Numbered from the stretch's first letter, positions 42,691 through 56,772 are shown. The stretch is DNA of 64,000 nt from Rubrivivax benzoatilyticus JA2 = ATCC BAA-35 (GCF_000190375.1 NZ_AEWG01000158.1:53988-117987); one strand, 5' to 3'. Notes: generated from the sequence alone by a model not told the origin. Numbers and translations are program-made.

Positions 42691-44694
42691 TCAGCCGAGG
42701 AGGCCGCGCACGGCCTCGGCGACACGCTCGGCGGTGATGCCGAAGTGTTGGTACAGCGCCGGTGCCGGCGCCGACTCGCCGAACGTGGCGATGCCGACGA
42801 CCGCACCGCGGCGGCCGACGTACTTGCGCCAGAAGTCCGGGTGCGCGGCTTCGACGGCGACCGTCGGCAGCTCCGGCGGCAGCACGGCGTCGACGTAGGC
42901 CGCGTCCTGGCGGTCGAAGACGCTCGTGCTCGGCATCGAGACCACACGCACCGGGATGCCCTCGGCCGCCAGCGCCGCCTGCGCCTGCAAGGCCAGGTGC
43001 AGCTCGGAGCCGGTGCCGATGATCACCGCGCGCGCGCCTTCGGCGTCGGCCAGCACGTAGCCGCCGCGCGCGATGTCGTCCAGGCGGCTGGCATCGGCCA
43101 GCGGCGGCAGGTTCTGGCGCGACAGCGCCAGCGCCGTCGGGCCGTCGCGGCGCTCCAGCGCGGTGGCCCAGGCGACGGCGGTCTCGGCGGTGTCGGCCGG
43201 GCGCCAGACGTCCAGGTTCGGGATCAGGCGCAGCGACGGCACGTGCTCGACGCTCTGGTGCGTCGGGCCGTCTTCGCCCAGGCCGATCGAGTCGTGCGTG
43301 AAGACGTGGATCACACGCTGCTTCATCAACGCGGCCATGCGCACCGCGTTGCGGCTGTAGTCGCTGAAGGTCAGGAAGGTGCCGCCGTAGGGGATGAAGG
43401 CGCCGTGCAGCGCCATGCCGTTGAGCGCGGCGGCCATGCCGAACTCGCGCACGCCCCAGCTGAGGTGGTTGCCGGCGCGGTCGCGGCCGGCGACGACGCA
43501 GCCCTTGAAGTTGGTCAGGTTGGAGCCGGTCAGGTCGGCCGAGCCGCCGAAGATCTCGGGCAGCAGCGGCGCCAGCGCGTCCAGCGCGAGCTGGCTGGCC
43601 TTGCGCGTGGCGACGGTGCCGGCCGAGGCGGCGAGCTTCGCGACCGCTTCGGCGGCACGTTCGGCGTAACCCTCGGGCAGCACGCCGGCCATGCGGCGCT
43701 CGAACTCGGCGGCCTCGGCCGGGTACTCGGCACGGTAGGCGGCCAGGCGCTGGTTCCAGTCGGCGTGCGCGGCGGCACCGCGTTCACGCTGGTCCCAGGC
43801 GGCACGCAGCTCGTCGGGGATCTCGAACGGGCCCCAGGGCCAGTCCAGCGCCTGGCGCATCGCCGCGACCTCGGCGGCGCCCAGCGGCGCGCCGTGCACG
43901 TCGTGGCCGCCGGCCTTGTTCGGCGAACCCTTGCCGATCGTCGTCTTGCAGACGATCAGCGTCGGCTTGCCGTCGGCGGCGTCGCCCTGGGCACGCGCCT
44001 CGGCCATCGCGGCGTCGAGCGCGGCGGCATCGTGGCCGTCGATCGGGCCGATGACGTGCCAGCCGTAGGCGCGGAAACGCGCCGGCGTGTCGTCGGTGAA
44101 CCAGCCGTCGACGTGGCCGTCGATCGAGATGCCGTTGTCGTCGTACAGCGCGACCAGCTTGGACAGGCGCAGCGTGCCGGCCAGCGAGCAGGCTTCGTGG
44201 CTGATGCCTTCCATCAGGCAGCCGTCGCCGTGGAAGACCCAGGTGCGGTGGTCGACGAGCGTGTGGCCGGGGCGGTTGAATTCGGCGGCCAGCAGCTTCT
44301 CGGCCAGCGCCATGCCGACGGCGTTGGCCAGGCCCTGGCCCAGCGGCCCGGTCGTCGTCTCGACGCCCGGCGTGATGCCGACCTCGGGGTGGCCGGCAGT
44401 CTTGCTGTGCAGTTGGCGGAAGCGCTTGAGCTCGTCCAGCGGCAGCTCGTAGCCCGTGAGGTGCAGCAGGCCGTAGATCAGCATCGACGCGTGGCCGTTG
44501 CTGAGCACGAAGCGGTCGCGGTCGGCCCAGTGCGGCGCCGCCGGGTCGTGGCGCAGGTGGCGTGTCCACAGCACGGTGGCCATCTCGGCCATGCCCATCG
44601 GCGCGCCGGGGTGGCCGCTCTTGGCGGCCTCGACGGCGTCGACGGCCAGCACACGCAGCGCGTCGGCCAGGCGGGTGGTGGTGGGCGCCGTCAT
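42691..44694 (-). CDS. cbbT: Transketolase
   Basis: Thiamine-diphosphate enzyme that moves two-carbon units in the regeneration phase of the Calvin cycle and the pentose-phosphate pathway. 667 residues, normal. Features: [13 protein letters not shown], the TPP motif from [20 protein letters not shown] to DDNGIS, and [15 protein letters not shown]; the C-terminal half has [12 protein letters not shown]. Its ATG overlaps the phosphoribulokinase stop by one base (TGATG). Housekeeping tkt genes usually exist elsewhere, so this copy is dedicated to CO2 fixation. Confidence 0.96.
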   Translation of the reverse strand: MTAPTTTRLADALRVLAVDAVEAAKSGHPGAPMGMAEMATVLWTRHLRHDPAAPHWADRDRFVLSNGHASMLIYGLLHLTGYELPLDELKRFRQLHSKTAGHPEVGITPGVETTTGPLGQGLANAVGMALAEKLLAAEFNRPGHTLVDHRTWVFHGDGCLMEGISHEACSLAGTLRLSKLVALYDDNGISIDGHVDGWFTDDTPARFRAYGWHVIGPIDGHDAAALDAAMAEARAQGDAADGKPTLIVCKTTIGKGSPNKAGGHDVHGAPLGAAEVAAMRQALDWPWGPFEIPDELRAAWDQRERGAAAHADWNQRLAAYRAEYPAEAAEFERRMAGVLPEGYAERAAEAVAKLAASAGTVATRKASQLALDALAPLLPEIFGGSADLTGSNLTNFKGCVVAGRDRAGNHLSWGVREFGMAAALNGMALHGAFIPYGGTFLTFSDYSRNAVRMAALMKQRVIHVFTHDSIGLGEDGPTHQSVEHVPSLRLIPNLDVWRPADTAETAVAWATALERRDGPTALALSRQNLPPLADASRLDDIARGGYVLADAEGARAVIIGTGSELHLALQAQAALAAEGIPVRVVSMPSTSVFDRQDAAYVDAVLPPELPTVAVEAAHPDFWRKYVGRRGAVVGIATFGESAPAPALYQHFGITAERVAEAVRGLLG

Positions 44695-45578
44695 CACAGG
44701 GCCCCCAGCGCGCGGCGGCGCCGTTCCATCATGCGCCAGATGAACGGCGTGAAGATCAGCTGCATCGCCAGCTCCATCTTGCCGCCGGGCACGACGATGG
44801 TGTTCGCACGCGACATCCACGAATCGTTGATCATGTTCAGCAGGTAGGGGAAGTCGATGCCCTTCGGGTTGGCGAAGCGGATCACGCACAGGCTCTCGTC
44901 GGGCTGCGGGATGTCGCGTGCGACGAAGGGGTTGGAGGTGTCGACGACCGGCACACGCTGGAAGTTCACGTGGGTGTGCGTGAACTGCGGGACGATGTAG
45001 TGCACGTAGTCCGGCATGCGGCGCAGGATGGTGTCGGTCACCGCCTCGGTGGAATAGCCGCGCACGTTCTTGTCGCGGTAGAGCTTCTGGATCCACTCCA
45101 GGTTGATCACCGGGACGACGCCGATCAGCAGGTCGGGGTAGCGCGCGATGTCGACCTCGGGCGTCACGACGGCGCCGTGCAGGCCTTCGTAGAACATCAG
45201 GTCGGTGCCGGGCTCGATCTGCTCCCAGGGCGTGAAGGTGCCGGGCTCCTGGCCGTAGGGCGCGGCCTCGACCGGGTCGTGCAGGTACTTGCGGCTGCGG
45301 CCGGTGCCGGTCTCGCCGTAGCTGCGGAACAGCTGCTCGAGGTCGCTGAAGAGGTTGTTCTCGGGGCCGAAGTGGCTGAAGTGCTTGTTGCCGACTTTCT
45401 CGGCTTCCAGCATCTTGAGCCGCATCTCGTTGCGGTCGTAGCGGTGGAAGCTGTCGCCTTCGATGATCGCGGCCTTGATGTTCTCGCGGCGGAAGATGTT
45501 GGCGAAGGTGCGCGTCACCGAGGTGGTGCCGGCACCCGACGATCCGGTGATCGAGATGATGGGGTGGCGTTCGGACAT
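44694..45578 (-). CDS. cbbP: Phosphoribulokinase
   Basis: Calvin-cycle kinase that makes ribulose-1,5-bisphosphate. 294 residues, the bacterial (octameric, allosteric) type. P-loop GSSGAGTTS at residues 12-20, the [10 protein letters not shown] substrate motif, and [12 protein letters not shown]. Bacterial forms of this type respond to NADH and AMP. Gene order cbbF-cbbP-cbbT is the common one. Confidence 0.97.
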   Translation of the reverse strand: MSERHPIISITGSSGAGTTSVTRTFANIFRRENIKAAIIEGDSFHRYDRNEMRLKMLEAEKVGNKHFSHFGPENNLFSDLEQLFRSYGETGTGRSRKYLHDPVEAAPYGQEPGTFTPWEQIEPGTDLMFYEGLHGAVVTPEVDIARYPDLLIGVVPVINLEWIQKLYRDKNVRGYSTEAVTDTILRRMPDYVHYIVPQFTHTHVNFQRVPVVDTSNPFVARDIPQPDESLCVIRFANPKGIDFPYLLNMINDSWMSRANTIVVPGGKMELAMQLIFTPFIWRMMERRRRALGAL

Positions 45579-45592
45579 GGTCGTCTTTCTCT

Positions 45593-46687
45593 TCAGTCTC
45601 GGAACAGGCTGCGTTCGGCGAACAGCGGGTTGCAGGGTTCGCGTTCGGCGGGTTCGTGGTGGTAGCGCTCGATGCGCTCCACCTCGTTCCTGGAGCCGAA
45701 CACCAGGCCGATGCGCTGGTGCAGCGAACTCGGCTTGACGCCCAGCACCGGCTGGCGGCCGGTGGAGGCGCGCCCGCCGGCCTGCTCCATGACGAAGCCG
45801 ATCGGGTTGGCTTCGTACAGCAGGCGCAGACGGCCGGGCTTGGCCGGGTCCTTGGTGTCGCGCGGGTACATGAAGACGCCGCCACGCATCAGGATGCGGT
45901 GCGCCTCGGCGACCATGCTGGCGATCCAGCGCATGTTGAAGTCGCGCCCGCGCGGGCCGGTCTTGCCGGCCAGGCACTCGTCGACGTAGCGCTTGACCGG
46001 CGGCTCCCAGAAGCGGCTGTTGGAGGTGTTGATCGCGAACTCGCTGGTGTCGGCCGGCACCCGGATGTTCGGGTGCGTGAGCACGAACTCGCCGAGGTTG
46101 TGGTTCAGCGTGAAGCCGGCGACGCCGTTGCCGACCGTCAGCACCAGCATCGTCACCGGGCCGTAGATCGCGTAGCCGGCGGCCACCTGCTCGGTGCCGG
46201 GCTGCAGGAAGTCGTCGACGGTGACGTCGCGGCCCGAGTCGATGACCGCCTGCGGCGCGCGCAGGATCGAGAAGATGCTGCCGACCGAGACGTTGACGTC
46301 GATGTTGCTGGAACCGTCCAGCGGATCGAAAGTGAGCAGGTACTTGCCGCGAGGGAAGGCGGCCGGGATCTGCTGCGGCGTCTCCATCTCCTCGGACGCC
46401 ATGCCCGCGAGATGCCCGTTCCACTCGTTCATGCGGATGAAGATCTCGTTGGACAGCACGTCCAGCGGCTTCTGCACCTCGCCCTGCACGTTGACGTCGC
46501 CCCCGACGGCGGTCACCTGGGGCGTCAGCGAATCGCCGAGCACGCCGAAGGAGACGATGCGCGCGATGGCCTTGCAGGCCAGCGAGACGTCGAGGATCAG
46601 CGCGTTGAGGTCGCCGCTGGCACCGGGGAAACGGCGGCGTTCCTCGATCAGGTAGCGGGTCAGCGTCCAGCGTTGGGACAAGGGCAT
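45593..46687 (-). CDS. cbbF: Fructose-1,6-bisphosphatase, class I
   Basis: Removes the 1-phosphate from FBP (and often sedoheptulose-bisphosphate) in the regeneration phase. 364 residues. Metal and substrate residues lie in [24 protein letters not shown] and [13 protein letters not shown], and [20 protein letters not shown] closes the active site. It lies 14 bases before cbbP and 34 bases after cbbX. Confidence 0.96.
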   Translation of the reverse strand: MPLSQRWTLTRYLIEERRRFPGASGDLNALILDVSLACKAIARIVSFGVLGDSLTPQVTAVGGDVNVQGEVQKPLDVLSNEIFIRMNEWNGHLAGMASEEMETPQQIPAAFPRGKYLLTFDPLDGSSNIDVNVSVGSIFSILRAPQAVIDSGRDVTVDDFLQPGTEQVAAGYAIYGPVTMLVLTVGNGVAGFTLNHNLGEFVLTHPNIRVPADTSEFAINTSNSRFWEPPVKRYVDECLAGKTGPRGRDFNMRWIASMVAEAHRILMRGGVFMYPRDTKDPAKPGRLRLLYEANPIGFVMEQAGGRASTGRQPVLGVKPSSLHQRIGLVFGSRNEVERIERYHHEPAEREPCNPLFAERSLFRD

Positions 46688-46721
46688 GGTGGGCTTTCCG
46701 ACGGGAGAGATGAAAGCGGGT

Positions 46722-47675
46722 CTAGCGCTCGGCGGTCTGGAACAGGCGGCTGGCGAGAATGTCCTCGGGGGCCAGCGTCGTCAGGTCGGCCTCGGTGAGC
46801 GCACGGTCGCGCTCGGCGAAGAGGCGCGAGGCCTGGCGCAGCCGCATGCGGTCGAGCGCGTTGCGCACGCTGCGCGCGTTGGCGAAGTTGGGCTGCGCCA
46901 GGCGCAGCTCCAGGTACTCGGCGAAGGCTTCGCGCGTGCCGGGGCCGAAGCGGTAGTTCATGCCGGCGGTCATGCGGTCGGCGATCTGCAGCAGTTCCTC
47001 GCCCGAATAGTCCGGGAAGTCGAGGTGGTGCGCGATGCGCGAGCTCATGCCGGGGTTGGACTTGAAGAAGGTGTCCATGCGGTCCTTGTAGCCGGCGAGG
47101 ATCACGACGAGGTCGTCGCGCTGGTTCTCCATCACCTGCAGCAGGATCTCGATGGCCTCCTGGCCGTAGTCGCGCTCGTTCTCGGGGCGGTACAGGTAGT
47201 AGGCCTCGTCGATGAACAGCACGCCGCCCATCGCCTTCTTCAGCACTTCCTTGGTCTTGGGCGCGGTGTGGCCGATGTACTGGCCGACGAGGTCGTCTCG
47301 CGTCACGGCGACGAGGTGGCCCTTTCGCACGTAACCCAGGCGGTGGAGGATCTCGGCCATGCGCAGCGCCACCGTCGTCTTGCCGGTGCCGGGGTTGCCG
47401 GTGAAGCACATGTGCAGGCTGGGCATCTGCGCCGCGAGACCCAGGTTCAGCCGCAGCTTGTCGATGACCAGCAGCGCGGCGATGTCGCGGATGCGCTGCT
47501 TGACCGGCGCCAGGCCGACGAGGTCGTGCTCGAGCTCGTCCATCACCGCCTCGACCTGGCTTTGCGCCAGCACCTCGCCGACGGTGCGCGGCACCGGCCT
47601 GGCCTCGTCCTGCGCCGGCGTGGCGGCCGGTGCGGGGATCGCGGCGCCGGGAATGGAGTACAGCGGCGCGCCCAT
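46722..47675 (-). CDS. cbbX: Red-type RuBisCO activase CbbX
   Basis: AAA+ motor protein that re-activates inhibited red-type RuBisCO by pulling on the large-subunit C-terminus. 317 residues. Walker [11 protein letters not shown], Walker [11 protein letters not shown], sensor and arginine-finger region [12 protein letters not shown]. In characterised systems CbbX itself is activated by RuBP. It is located after rpe, where the classic order puts cbbX directly after cbbS. The 30-residue N-terminal Ala/Pro-rich stretch is variable. Confidence 0.95.
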   Translation of the reverse strand: MGAPLYSIPGAAIPAPAATPAQDEARPVPRTVGEVLAQSQVEAVMDELEHDLVGLAPVKQRIRDIAALLVIDKLRLNLGLAAQMPSLHMCFTGNPGTGKTTVALRMAEILHRLGYVRKGHLVAVTRDDLVGQYIGHTAPKTKEVLKKAMGGVLFIDEAYYLYRPENERDYGQEAIEILLQVMENQRDDLVVILAGYKDRMDTFFKSNPGMSSRIAHHLDFPDYSGEELLQIADRMTAGMNYRFGPGTREAFAEYLELRLAQPNFANARSVRNALDRMRLRQASRLFAERDRALTEADLTTLAPEDILASRLFQTAER

Positions 47676-48352
47676 CAGACGAGCTCCTCGGCGCCGCGGC
47701 GCGCCAGCTCGGCGCGCATCGCCGCGATGACCGCCGCGTAGTCCGGCTGGCCGAAGATCGCGCTGCCGGCCACGAAGGTGTCGGCACCGGCATCGGCCAC
47801 GCGCCGGATGTTGTCGACCTTGATGCCACCGTCGACTTCCAGCCGGATGTCGCGGCCGCTGGCGTCGATGGTCCTGCGCGCCTTCTCGATCTTGCGCAGC
47901 GCGCTGTCGATGAACGACTGCCCGCCGAAGCCCGGGTTGACGCTCATGATCAGCACCAGGTCGACCTTGTCGATCACCCACTCCAGCACGTCCAGCGGCT
48001 CGGCGGGGTTGAACACGAGGCCGGCCTGGCAGCCCTCGGCCTTGATCAGCTGCAGCGTGCGGTCGACGTGCGTGCTGGCGTCGGGGTGGAAGCTCACGAG
48101 ATCCGCGCCGGCCTTGGCGAAGGCCGTGGCCAGCGCGTCCACCGGCTGCACCATCAGGTGCACGTCGATCGGCGCTTCGGTGTGCTTCCTCAGCGCCTGG
48201 CAGACCATCGGGCCGAAGGTCAGGTTCGGGACGTAATGGTTGTCCATCACGTCGAAGTGGATCCAGTCGGCGCCGGCGGCGACCACCGCTCGCACCTCCT
48301 CGCCCAGACGGGCGAAATCGGCCGACAGGATCGAGGGTGCGATGCGGTACAT
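47675..48352 (-). CDS. rpe: Ribulose-phosphate 3-epimerase
   Basis: TIM-barrel enzyme interconverting ribulose-5-P and xylulose-5-P. 225 residues. Motifs: [46 protein letters not shown] and [10 protein letters not shown]. The start MYRIAPSIL is the family start; the longer in-frame extension upstream is basic and low-complexity and includes a hairpin region, so it is rejected. Called cbbE in some operons. Its ATG is 210 bases downstream of cbbS, across the hairpin region. Confidence 0.96.
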   Translation of the reverse strand: MYRIAPSILSADFARLGEEVRAVVAAGADWIHFDVMDNHYVPNLTFGPMVCQALRKHTEAPIDVHLMVQPVDALATAFAKAGADLVSFHPDASTHVDRTLQLIKAEGCQAGLVFNPAEPLDVLEWVIDKVDLVLIMSVNPGFGGQSFIDSALRKIEKARRTIDASGRDIRLEVDGGIKVDNIRRVADAGADTFVAGSAIFGQPDYAAVIAAMRAELARRGAEELV

Positions 48353-48468
48353 GCGGGAGTCCAGGCTGGATGCTGCGTAGTGGTCGGGCTGCCTCGGCGC
48401 TTCAAGCTGCCGCCGCGGACGGGCTTTGCCCGGCCGCTGGCGGCGCCCCCTGGGGGGCTTCGGCCGGA

Positions 48469-48495
48469 CGGTGACGGTCCTGTGGACCGTCACCG
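48469..48495 (-). other. 12-bp hairpin in the cbbS-rpe gap
   Basis: CGGTGACGGTCC, loop TGT, GGACCGTCACCG: a perfect 12-bp stem. On the operon strand it lies about 67 bases after the cbbS stop and is not followed by a T-run. An mRNA-stabilising or partial-termination role between the RuBisCO genes and the rest of the operon is inferred. Confidence 0.7.
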
Positions 48496-48506
48496 CCTGC
48501 CGAAGG

Positions 48507-48525
48507 GCCGGGCCACTGGCCCGGC
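48507..48525 (-). other. Second hairpin in the cbbS-rpe gap
   Basis: GCCGGGCCA/TGGCCCGGC gives a 9-bp stem (8 realistically, around CAC... loop bases). It lies 11 bases from the larger hairpin, so the two could form adjacent stems at the cbbS 3' end. Confidence 0.55.
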
Positions 48526-48562
48526 GCGGCCCGCAGGGCGCGGCGAAGCCGCTACGGGGGGG

Positions 48563-48997
48563 TCAATATCGTTGCGCTTCGGGCTTGTCGGTCGCGTAGC
48601 TGTGCACGGTGTAGCGCATCGAGCGGCCGTTGATCTCCTGGCGCACGACGCCGAAGCCGGGCTCCGTCGACGGCCGGTTCACGATGAAGCTCATCGCGAT
48701 CGACTCGACGCCACGGGTGGAGTCGAAGGCCATCAGGCGGATGTAGTGGCTGGGGAAGGTCTTGCGGCAGTTGTTCAGCTCCATCAGCACGCCGGCGGCA
48801 TCCTGCAGGTCGAACATCGGCATGCCGTACATCTCCCAGTACGTGTTGCGCGGATGCGGGTCGTCGCTGTACTCGACGCTCCAGGCGTAGCCCTTCTTCA
48901 GGCCGTACTCGATCTGCAGCGTGATCTCCTCGTCGGTCAGATCCGGGAGGAAGCTGAACTGGCCTTGCGTGAGCCGGCCGGTGGGGTTGGTCATCAT
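48563..48997 (-). CDS. cbbS: RuBisCO small subunit (form I, red-like)
   Basis: Small subunit of the hexadecameric RuBisCO. 144 residues, longer than green-type small subunits because of the C-terminal beta-hairpin extension of the red-like type (EPGFGVVRQEINGRSMRY to the end). Core segments GQFSFLPDLTDEEI, YWEMYGMPMFDL and RLMAFDS are typical. Two adjacent ATGs (MMTNP) give a start ambiguity of one codon. It is 25 bases after cbbL. A 210-base gap with hairpins follows before rpe. Confidence 0.97.
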   Translation of the reverse strand: MMTNPTGRLTQGQFSFLPDLTDEEITLQIEYGLKKGYAWSVEYSDDPHPRNTYWEMYGMPMFDLQDAAGVLMELNNCRKTFPSHYIRLMAFDSTRGVESIAMSFIVNRPSTEPGFGVVRQEINGRSMRYTVHSYATDKPEAQRY

Positions 48998-49022
48998 GGT
49001 GCGGGTGCTCCTTCGGGCGGCG

Positions 49023-50585
<1,563 letters not shown>

Positions 50586-50600
50586 TTAGTGAAACCTTAA

Positions 50601-51524
50601 GTGAACGTCACCTTCCGCCAGCTCCGGGTTTTTGTCGAGGTCGCCCGCCAGGGCAGCGTGCAGGGTGCGGCCGAGGTGTTGCACCTGACGCCGCCGGCGG
50701 TGTCGCTGCAGATCAAGGAGATCGAGTCCCAGGTCGGCCACAAGCTGTTCGAGCGCACGCACCGCCGCATGTCGCTGTCGACCGCGGGCGAGTACTTCCT
50801 GGTCTACGCACGCCGGCTGCTGGGCACGCTGAAGGAGGCCGAGGACGCGATGGCGCGTTTCGCCCGGCTGGAAAGCGGCCGGCTGACGATCGGCATGGTC
50901 AGCAGCGCCAAGTACTTCCTGCCGCAGCTGCTGGCCAAGTTCCACACCGAGCACCCGGCGATCGACGTGCGCCTGCGCCTGGGCAACCGCGAGGCGCTGG
51001 TGGCGATGATGGCGGCCAACGAGGTCGACCTCAGCGTGATGGGCCGCCCGCCGGTGGACTTCCCGAGCCGTGCCGAGCCCTTCGCCAAACATCCGCACGT
51101 GCTCGTCACCGCGCCGGACCACCGCTTCGCGCACGCCGAGAGCGTGCCGGCCGCGGCGCTGGCCCACGAGCCCTTCATCGTGCGCGAGCCGGCCTCGGGC
51201 ACCCGCACCGCGCTGCAGGAGTACCTGGACCAGTACCGCCTGAAGCCGACCTTCGTGATGGAGATGCCCAGCAACGAGGCGATCAAGCAGGCGGTGATGG
51301 CCGGCATGGGCGTCAGCCTGCTGTCGCTGCACACCATCGGGCTGGAATGGTCGGCCGGGCTGATCGCCGCGCCGCACGTCGAGGGCCTGCCGCTGATGCG
51401 GCGCTGGAACATCGTCAACACGGCGGCCAAGCAGCTGTCGCCGGCGGCCGAGGCCTTCCGCTACTTCGTGCTCGACCGGGGCGAGGCCCATCTCGCGGCG
51501 ATGTTCAACCGCGCCGACCCCTAG
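50601..51524 (+). CDS. cbbR: LysR-type Calvin-cycle regulator CbbR
   Basis: Transcription activator of the cbb operon. 307 residues with an N-terminal winged HTH (residues about 1-60, AAEVLHLTPPAVSLQIKEIE) and a C-terminal periplasmic-binding-like sensor domain (from about residue 90). CbbR usually responds to RuBP, PEP or ATP. The start is GTG, in line with the family start MNVTFRQLRVF; no strong ribosome site is visible before it. It is divergent from cbbL, with 96 bases between the start codons. Confidence 0.96.
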   Translation: MNVTFRQLRVFVEVARQGSVQGAAEVLHLTPPAVSLQIKEIESQVGHKLFERTHRRMSLSTAGEYFLVYARRLLGTLKEAEDAMARFARLESGRLTIGMVSSAKYFLPQLLAKFHTEHPAIDVRLRLGNREALVAMMAANEVDLSVMGRPPVDFPSRAEPFAKHPHVLVTAPDHRFAHAESVPAAALAHEPFIVREPASGTRTALQEYLDQYRLKPTFVMEMPSNEAIKQAVMAGMGVSLLSLHTIGLEWSAGLIAAPHVEGLPLMRRWNIVNTAAKQLSPAAEAFRYFVLDRGEAHLAAMFNRADP

Positions 51525-51579
51525 CCTGCGGCGCGGCGGCGCAACCGGGGCCCTCGGCGACGCCTCGCCGGCCGGGCGG

Positions 51580-52464
51580 TCAGGCCGTCCGGGGCGTCTG
51601 GGGCTGGGCCAGCAGCTCGTCGATCAGCAGGTCCTTCTCAGCCCATTGCTGTTCGACCCAGGCCGTGAGGCGGCGGCGGTAGCTGCGGTCGAGCATGTGG
51701 TCGGCGCGTTCGACGAGCTCCTTCGGGATCTCGAGCTCGCGCACCCGGACGAAGACCTCGCCGACACGCCCGCACAGCAGATCCCAGAAGGTCGGCGCGC
51801 CGTTGCGGTAGACGATGGTCACGTCCAGCAAGGCCTGGAACTGCTCGCCCATCGTCGCCAGCGCAACGCCCAGGCTGCCGATCTTGGGCTTCAGCAGGTG
51901 GCGGTACGGGCTGCCCTGCTCGGCGTGTTTGGCAGGGGTGAAGCGCGTGCCCTCGAAGAAGCTGATGACCGAGGTCGGGATGCGCTTGAACTTCTCGCAG
52001 GCTTCACGCGCCGACTTCAGGTCGGACTCGCGCGAGTTGCGGCCCTTGCCGCGCTTGAGGAACGGGAAGTCCAGCGCCCACCAGGCCAGGCCGATGACCG
52101 GCACCCAGATCAGCTCGGCCTTCAGGAAGAACTTCAGGAACGGGATGCGGCCGTGGAAGACGCGCTGCAGCACCAGGATGTCGACCCAGCTCTGGTGGTT
52201 GCACGACACCAGGTACCAGCCGCGGCGGTCCAGCCCGTCGACGCCCTGCACGTCCCAGCGCGCGCGCGATGACGCGGCGATCCAGGCGTTGTTGTTGCCG
52301 ACCCAGCGGCTGGCCAGCGCGTTGAGCAGGTGGTCGCAGGCCTGGCGGACCGGGCCGCCGCGGAAGACCAGCTTCAGCAGCGCCGGCGGCATCATCAGCG
52401 AGAAGACGGCGACGGTGTTCAGGCCGACGGCCAGGGCGTTGAAGACGCCGCGCAGGGAAGACAT
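51580..52464 (-). CDS. PlsC-family acyltransferase (YihG-like)
   Basis: 1-acyl-sn-glycerol-3-phosphate acyltransferase family protein, 294 residues, with an N-terminal membrane segment (about residues 8-30). The acyltransferase motif HxxxxD is present (H90 and D95 in CNHQSWVD), and the phosphate-site motif FFEGTRF follows near residue 165. Similar proteins such as YihG and its relatives modify lysophospholipids, and substrate choice is not visible. It converges with cbbR and is read away from the isochorismatase-like gene. Confidence 0.9.
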   Translation of the reverse strand: MSSLRGVFNALAVGLNTVAVFSLMMPPALLKLVFRGGPVRQACDHLLNALASRWVGNNNAWIAASSRARWDVQGVDGLDRRGWYLVSCNHQSWVDILVLQRVFHGRIPFLKFFLKAELIWVPVIGLAWWALDFPFLKRGKGRNSRESDLKSAREACEKFKRIPTSVISFFEGTRFTPAKHAEQGSPYRHLLKPKIGSLGVALATMGEQFQALLDVTIVYRNGAPTFWDLLCGRVGEVFVRVRELEIPKELVERADHMLDRSYRRRLTAWVEQQWAEKDLLIDELLAQPQTPRTA

Positions 52465-52568
52465 CGCTGGGAATACCCCGGGGGGAGAGTGACGGGAATC
52501 CACGATTGTCGGGGCAGCGCCCCGCCCGCGCATGACCGTTCTCAAGTCACGGGGCGCGGGGATCGGCT

Positions 52569-53129
52569 TCAGCCGGCGTCCACACGCTGCCGCAGCAGCG
52601 GCAGCACGCGCCGGAACGCCGGGTCGCGGCAGTCGTGCAGCCACTCGAAGGCGACCATCTCGACCGAGACGATCTGGGCGCCGGCCTGGCGCAGCCGGGC
52701 CATCGCCAGCGCCTTGTCCTCCGGCGAGCGCGAGCCGCAGGCCGGCTCGACGACGCGCACCTCGAAGCCGGCGCGCAGCAGGCCGAGCGCGGTCTGCAGC
52801 AGGCAGACGTGGGCTTCGCACCCGGCGACCACCACCTCGCCGACCGGCCGCGGCAGCGCACGCAGCGCCTCGGCCAGGCCGTCGGCGCAGGCGTCGAAGT
52901 GGTTCTTGGCCAGCGTCGTGCCACAGCAGGCGCGGATGCGTTCGTCGTTGGGGCCGAGCTTCTGCGGGTTCTGCTCGGTGCCCAGCACCGGCACGCCGAG
53001 TTCGCGGGCGATCTCGCCCAGGCGCGTGGCCCAGGCCAGCACCAGCGCGTGGCCGTGGATCACCGGCATCAGCCGGGCCTGGTAGTCGACGAGCACGAGC
53101 GCCGAGCGCGTGCGGTCCATGGCATTCAT
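52569..53129 (-). CDS. Isochorismatase-like cysteine hydrolase
   Basis: Member of the isochorismatase/nicotinamidase hydrolase superfamily, 186 residues. The catalytic triad is visible: Asp in ALVLVDYQARLMP, Lys in TTLAKNHFDAC and Cys in GCEAHVCLLQTALGLL. The short form and the VxxYQ... start are closest to YcaC-like proteins; the substrate is unknown. The ATG (MNAMDR) has GGAG upstream. It has no close operon partner and is divergent from the SDR gene. Confidence 0.9.
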   Translation of the reverse strand: MNAMDRTRSALVLVDYQARLMPVIHGHALVLAWATRLGEIARELGVPVLGTEQNPQKLGPNDERIRACCGTTLAKNHFDACADGLAEALRALPRPVGEVVVAGCEAHVCLLQTALGLLRAGFEVRVVEPACGSRSPEDKALAMARLRQAGAQIVSVEMVAFEWLHDCRDPAFRRVLPLLRQRVDAG

Positions 53130-53227
53130 CCTGTCTCCTGCGGTCACGGATCCTCGCCGGCCGGCAAGCCGGTGCCTCATGATACGAAGCGACACCCCCC
53201 GCACCCCGTACACGGAGGCCCGAGCCC

Positions 53228-54037
53228 ATGCGCGACCCTGCCCCGCAACCGGCTGAAACCGCCCTGGTCACCGGCGCGTCTGCCGGCATCGGCGAGGCCC
53301 TGGCGCGCCACCTGGCGCGAGAAGGGTTCGCACTCGTGCTCGTCGCCCGCCGCCAGGCGCGGCTCGACGAGCTGGCGGCGGCGCTGCGCGCCGAACACGG
53401 CGTGCGCATCGACGCCATCGCGATCGATCTGGCGCAACCCGGCGCCGCGGCCGATCTGGCCACCACGCTGGCGCGCAAACGCCGGCATGTCGATCTGCTG
53501 GTCAACAACGCCGGGGTGCTGGAGCACGGCCTGTTCGTCGACACGCCGGCGGCTCGCCATCGCGAGCTGCTGCAGCTCAACGTCGGCGCGCTGACCGAGA
53601 TGCTGGCGGCCTTCGTGCCGGCGATGGTCGAACGCGGCCACGGCCGCGTGCTCAACGTCGCCTCGACGGCCGCGTTCCAGCCGGTGCCCGGGCTGGCGAC
53701 CTACGCCGCGACCAAGGCCTACGTGCTGTCGCTGACCGAATCACTGGCCGAGGAACTGCGCGGCAGCGGCGTCAGCGCCACCGCGCTGTGCCCGGGCATC
53801 ACCGCGACCTCGATGCTGGAGACCGCCGCGGCGCGCAACCCGCGGCTGGCAAAACTGCCGCAGACCCTGGTCGGCGACGCCGATGCGGTCGCCGCCGATG
53901 CGGTGCGCGCCTGCCTGGCCGGCGACGTCGTCTGTGTGCCCGGCTGGCTCAACCGGGCGACGGCGATGGCCGCCGGCGCCACGCCGCGGGGCCTGATGCG
54001 ACGCATCGCCGGCGTGCTCGGCCGGGCGACTTTGTGA
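53228..54037 (+). CDS. Short-chain dehydrogenase/reductase
   Basis: Classical SDR-family NAD(P)-dependent oxidoreductase, 269 residues. Cofactor motif TGASAGIG at residues 15-22, NNAG, the catalytic Ser in NVASTAAF and the YAATK motif. The overall sequence (ARRQARLDELAAALR) is like the DltE/YqjQ type of SDR. Substrate not identifiable. It is followed by tRNA-Asp and has its own upstream region between divergent genes. Confidence 0.92.
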   Translation: MRDPAPQPAETALVTGASAGIGEALARHLAREGFALVLVARRQARLDELAAALRAEHGVRIDAIAIDLAQPGAAADLATTLARKRRHVDLLVNNAGVLEHGLFVDTPAARHRELLQLNVGALTEMLAAFVPAMVERGHGRVLNVASTAAFQPVPGLATYAATKAYVLSLTESLAEELRGSGVSATALCPGITATSMLETAAARNPRLAKLPQTLVGDADAVAADAVRACLAGDVVCVPGWLNRATAMAAGATPRGLMRRIAGVLGRATL

Positions 54038-54065
54038 GGTGAAAACGTGGATTGCGAAAAAGTGC

Positions 54066-54093
54066 TTGCAATCTTTCGCAACCGCGCTATAGT
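54066..54093 (+). promoter_or_regulatory. Promoter of tRNA-Asp
   Basis: TTGCAA (-35) and TATAGT (-10) separated by 16 bases, within an AT-richer stretch that stands out from the neighbouring DNA. The tRNA begins 46 bases after the -10 box. Confidence 0.65.
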
Positions 54094-54138
54094 AGCGGGC
54101 TCGGTCAGCAATCAAACGCAAGTGCGTTGTTGACCACT

Positions 54139-54215
54139 GGAGTGGTAGTTCAGTTGGTTAGAATACCGGCCTGTCACGCCGGGGGTCGCGGGTTCGAGCC
54201 CCGTCCACTCCGCCA
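54139..54215 (+). tRNA. tRNA-Asp (anticodon GUC)
   Basis: A 77-base class I tRNA. Acceptor GGAGTGG pairs with CCACTCC, discriminator G, and CCA encoded. The anticodon loop CTGTCAC gives GUC. T-loop GGTTCGAGCC and D-loop AGTTGGTTAGAA are standard. Confidence 0.97.
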
Positions 54216-54222
54216 ACGATTC

Positions 54223-54254
54223 AACGGGTCAGTTCGCAAGAACTGGCCCGTTTT
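54223..54254 (+). terminator. Terminator after tRNA-Asp
   Basis: An approximately 12-bp stem (AACGGGTCAGTTC with GAACTGGCCCGTT, one internal mismatch) around loop GCAA, followed by TTTT. It lies 7 bases after the CCA. Confidence 0.9.
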
Positions 54255-54293
54255 CTCTTGTGCGCCGCCTTTTCCTTTCGTGCGGCCCTGCGC

Positions 54294-54324
54294 TTGACCT
54301 TGCCATCGTGGCAAGGTCGACGAT
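54294..54324 (+). promoter_or_regulatory. CueR-type operator/promoter of copA
   Basis: The dyad ACCTTGCC-ATCGT-GGCAAGGT (54297-54317) is a 21-base perfect match to the CueR/MerR-type operator design. It sits between TTGACC (-35, 54294) and GACGAT (-10, about 54319), a 19-base spacer that is long for a normal promoter and typical of MerR-family control. Confidence 0.82.
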
Positions 54325-54357
54325 GGCTCCGGTCCACAATGCCGACCGGAGCCCCCG

Positions 54358-56768
<2,411 letters not shown>

Positions 56769-56772
<4 letters not shown>

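Noticed and set aside
48353..48493. N-terminal extension of rpe into the hairpin gap
   Set aside because: The extra residues are basic and low-complexity and absent from the family; MYRIAPSIL is the family start.
54038..54138. AT-richer stretch before tRNA-Asp as a sign of foreign DNA or an attachment site
   Set aside because: It is short and explained by the tRNA promoter. There is no integrase and no repeated tRNA 3' end in the window.
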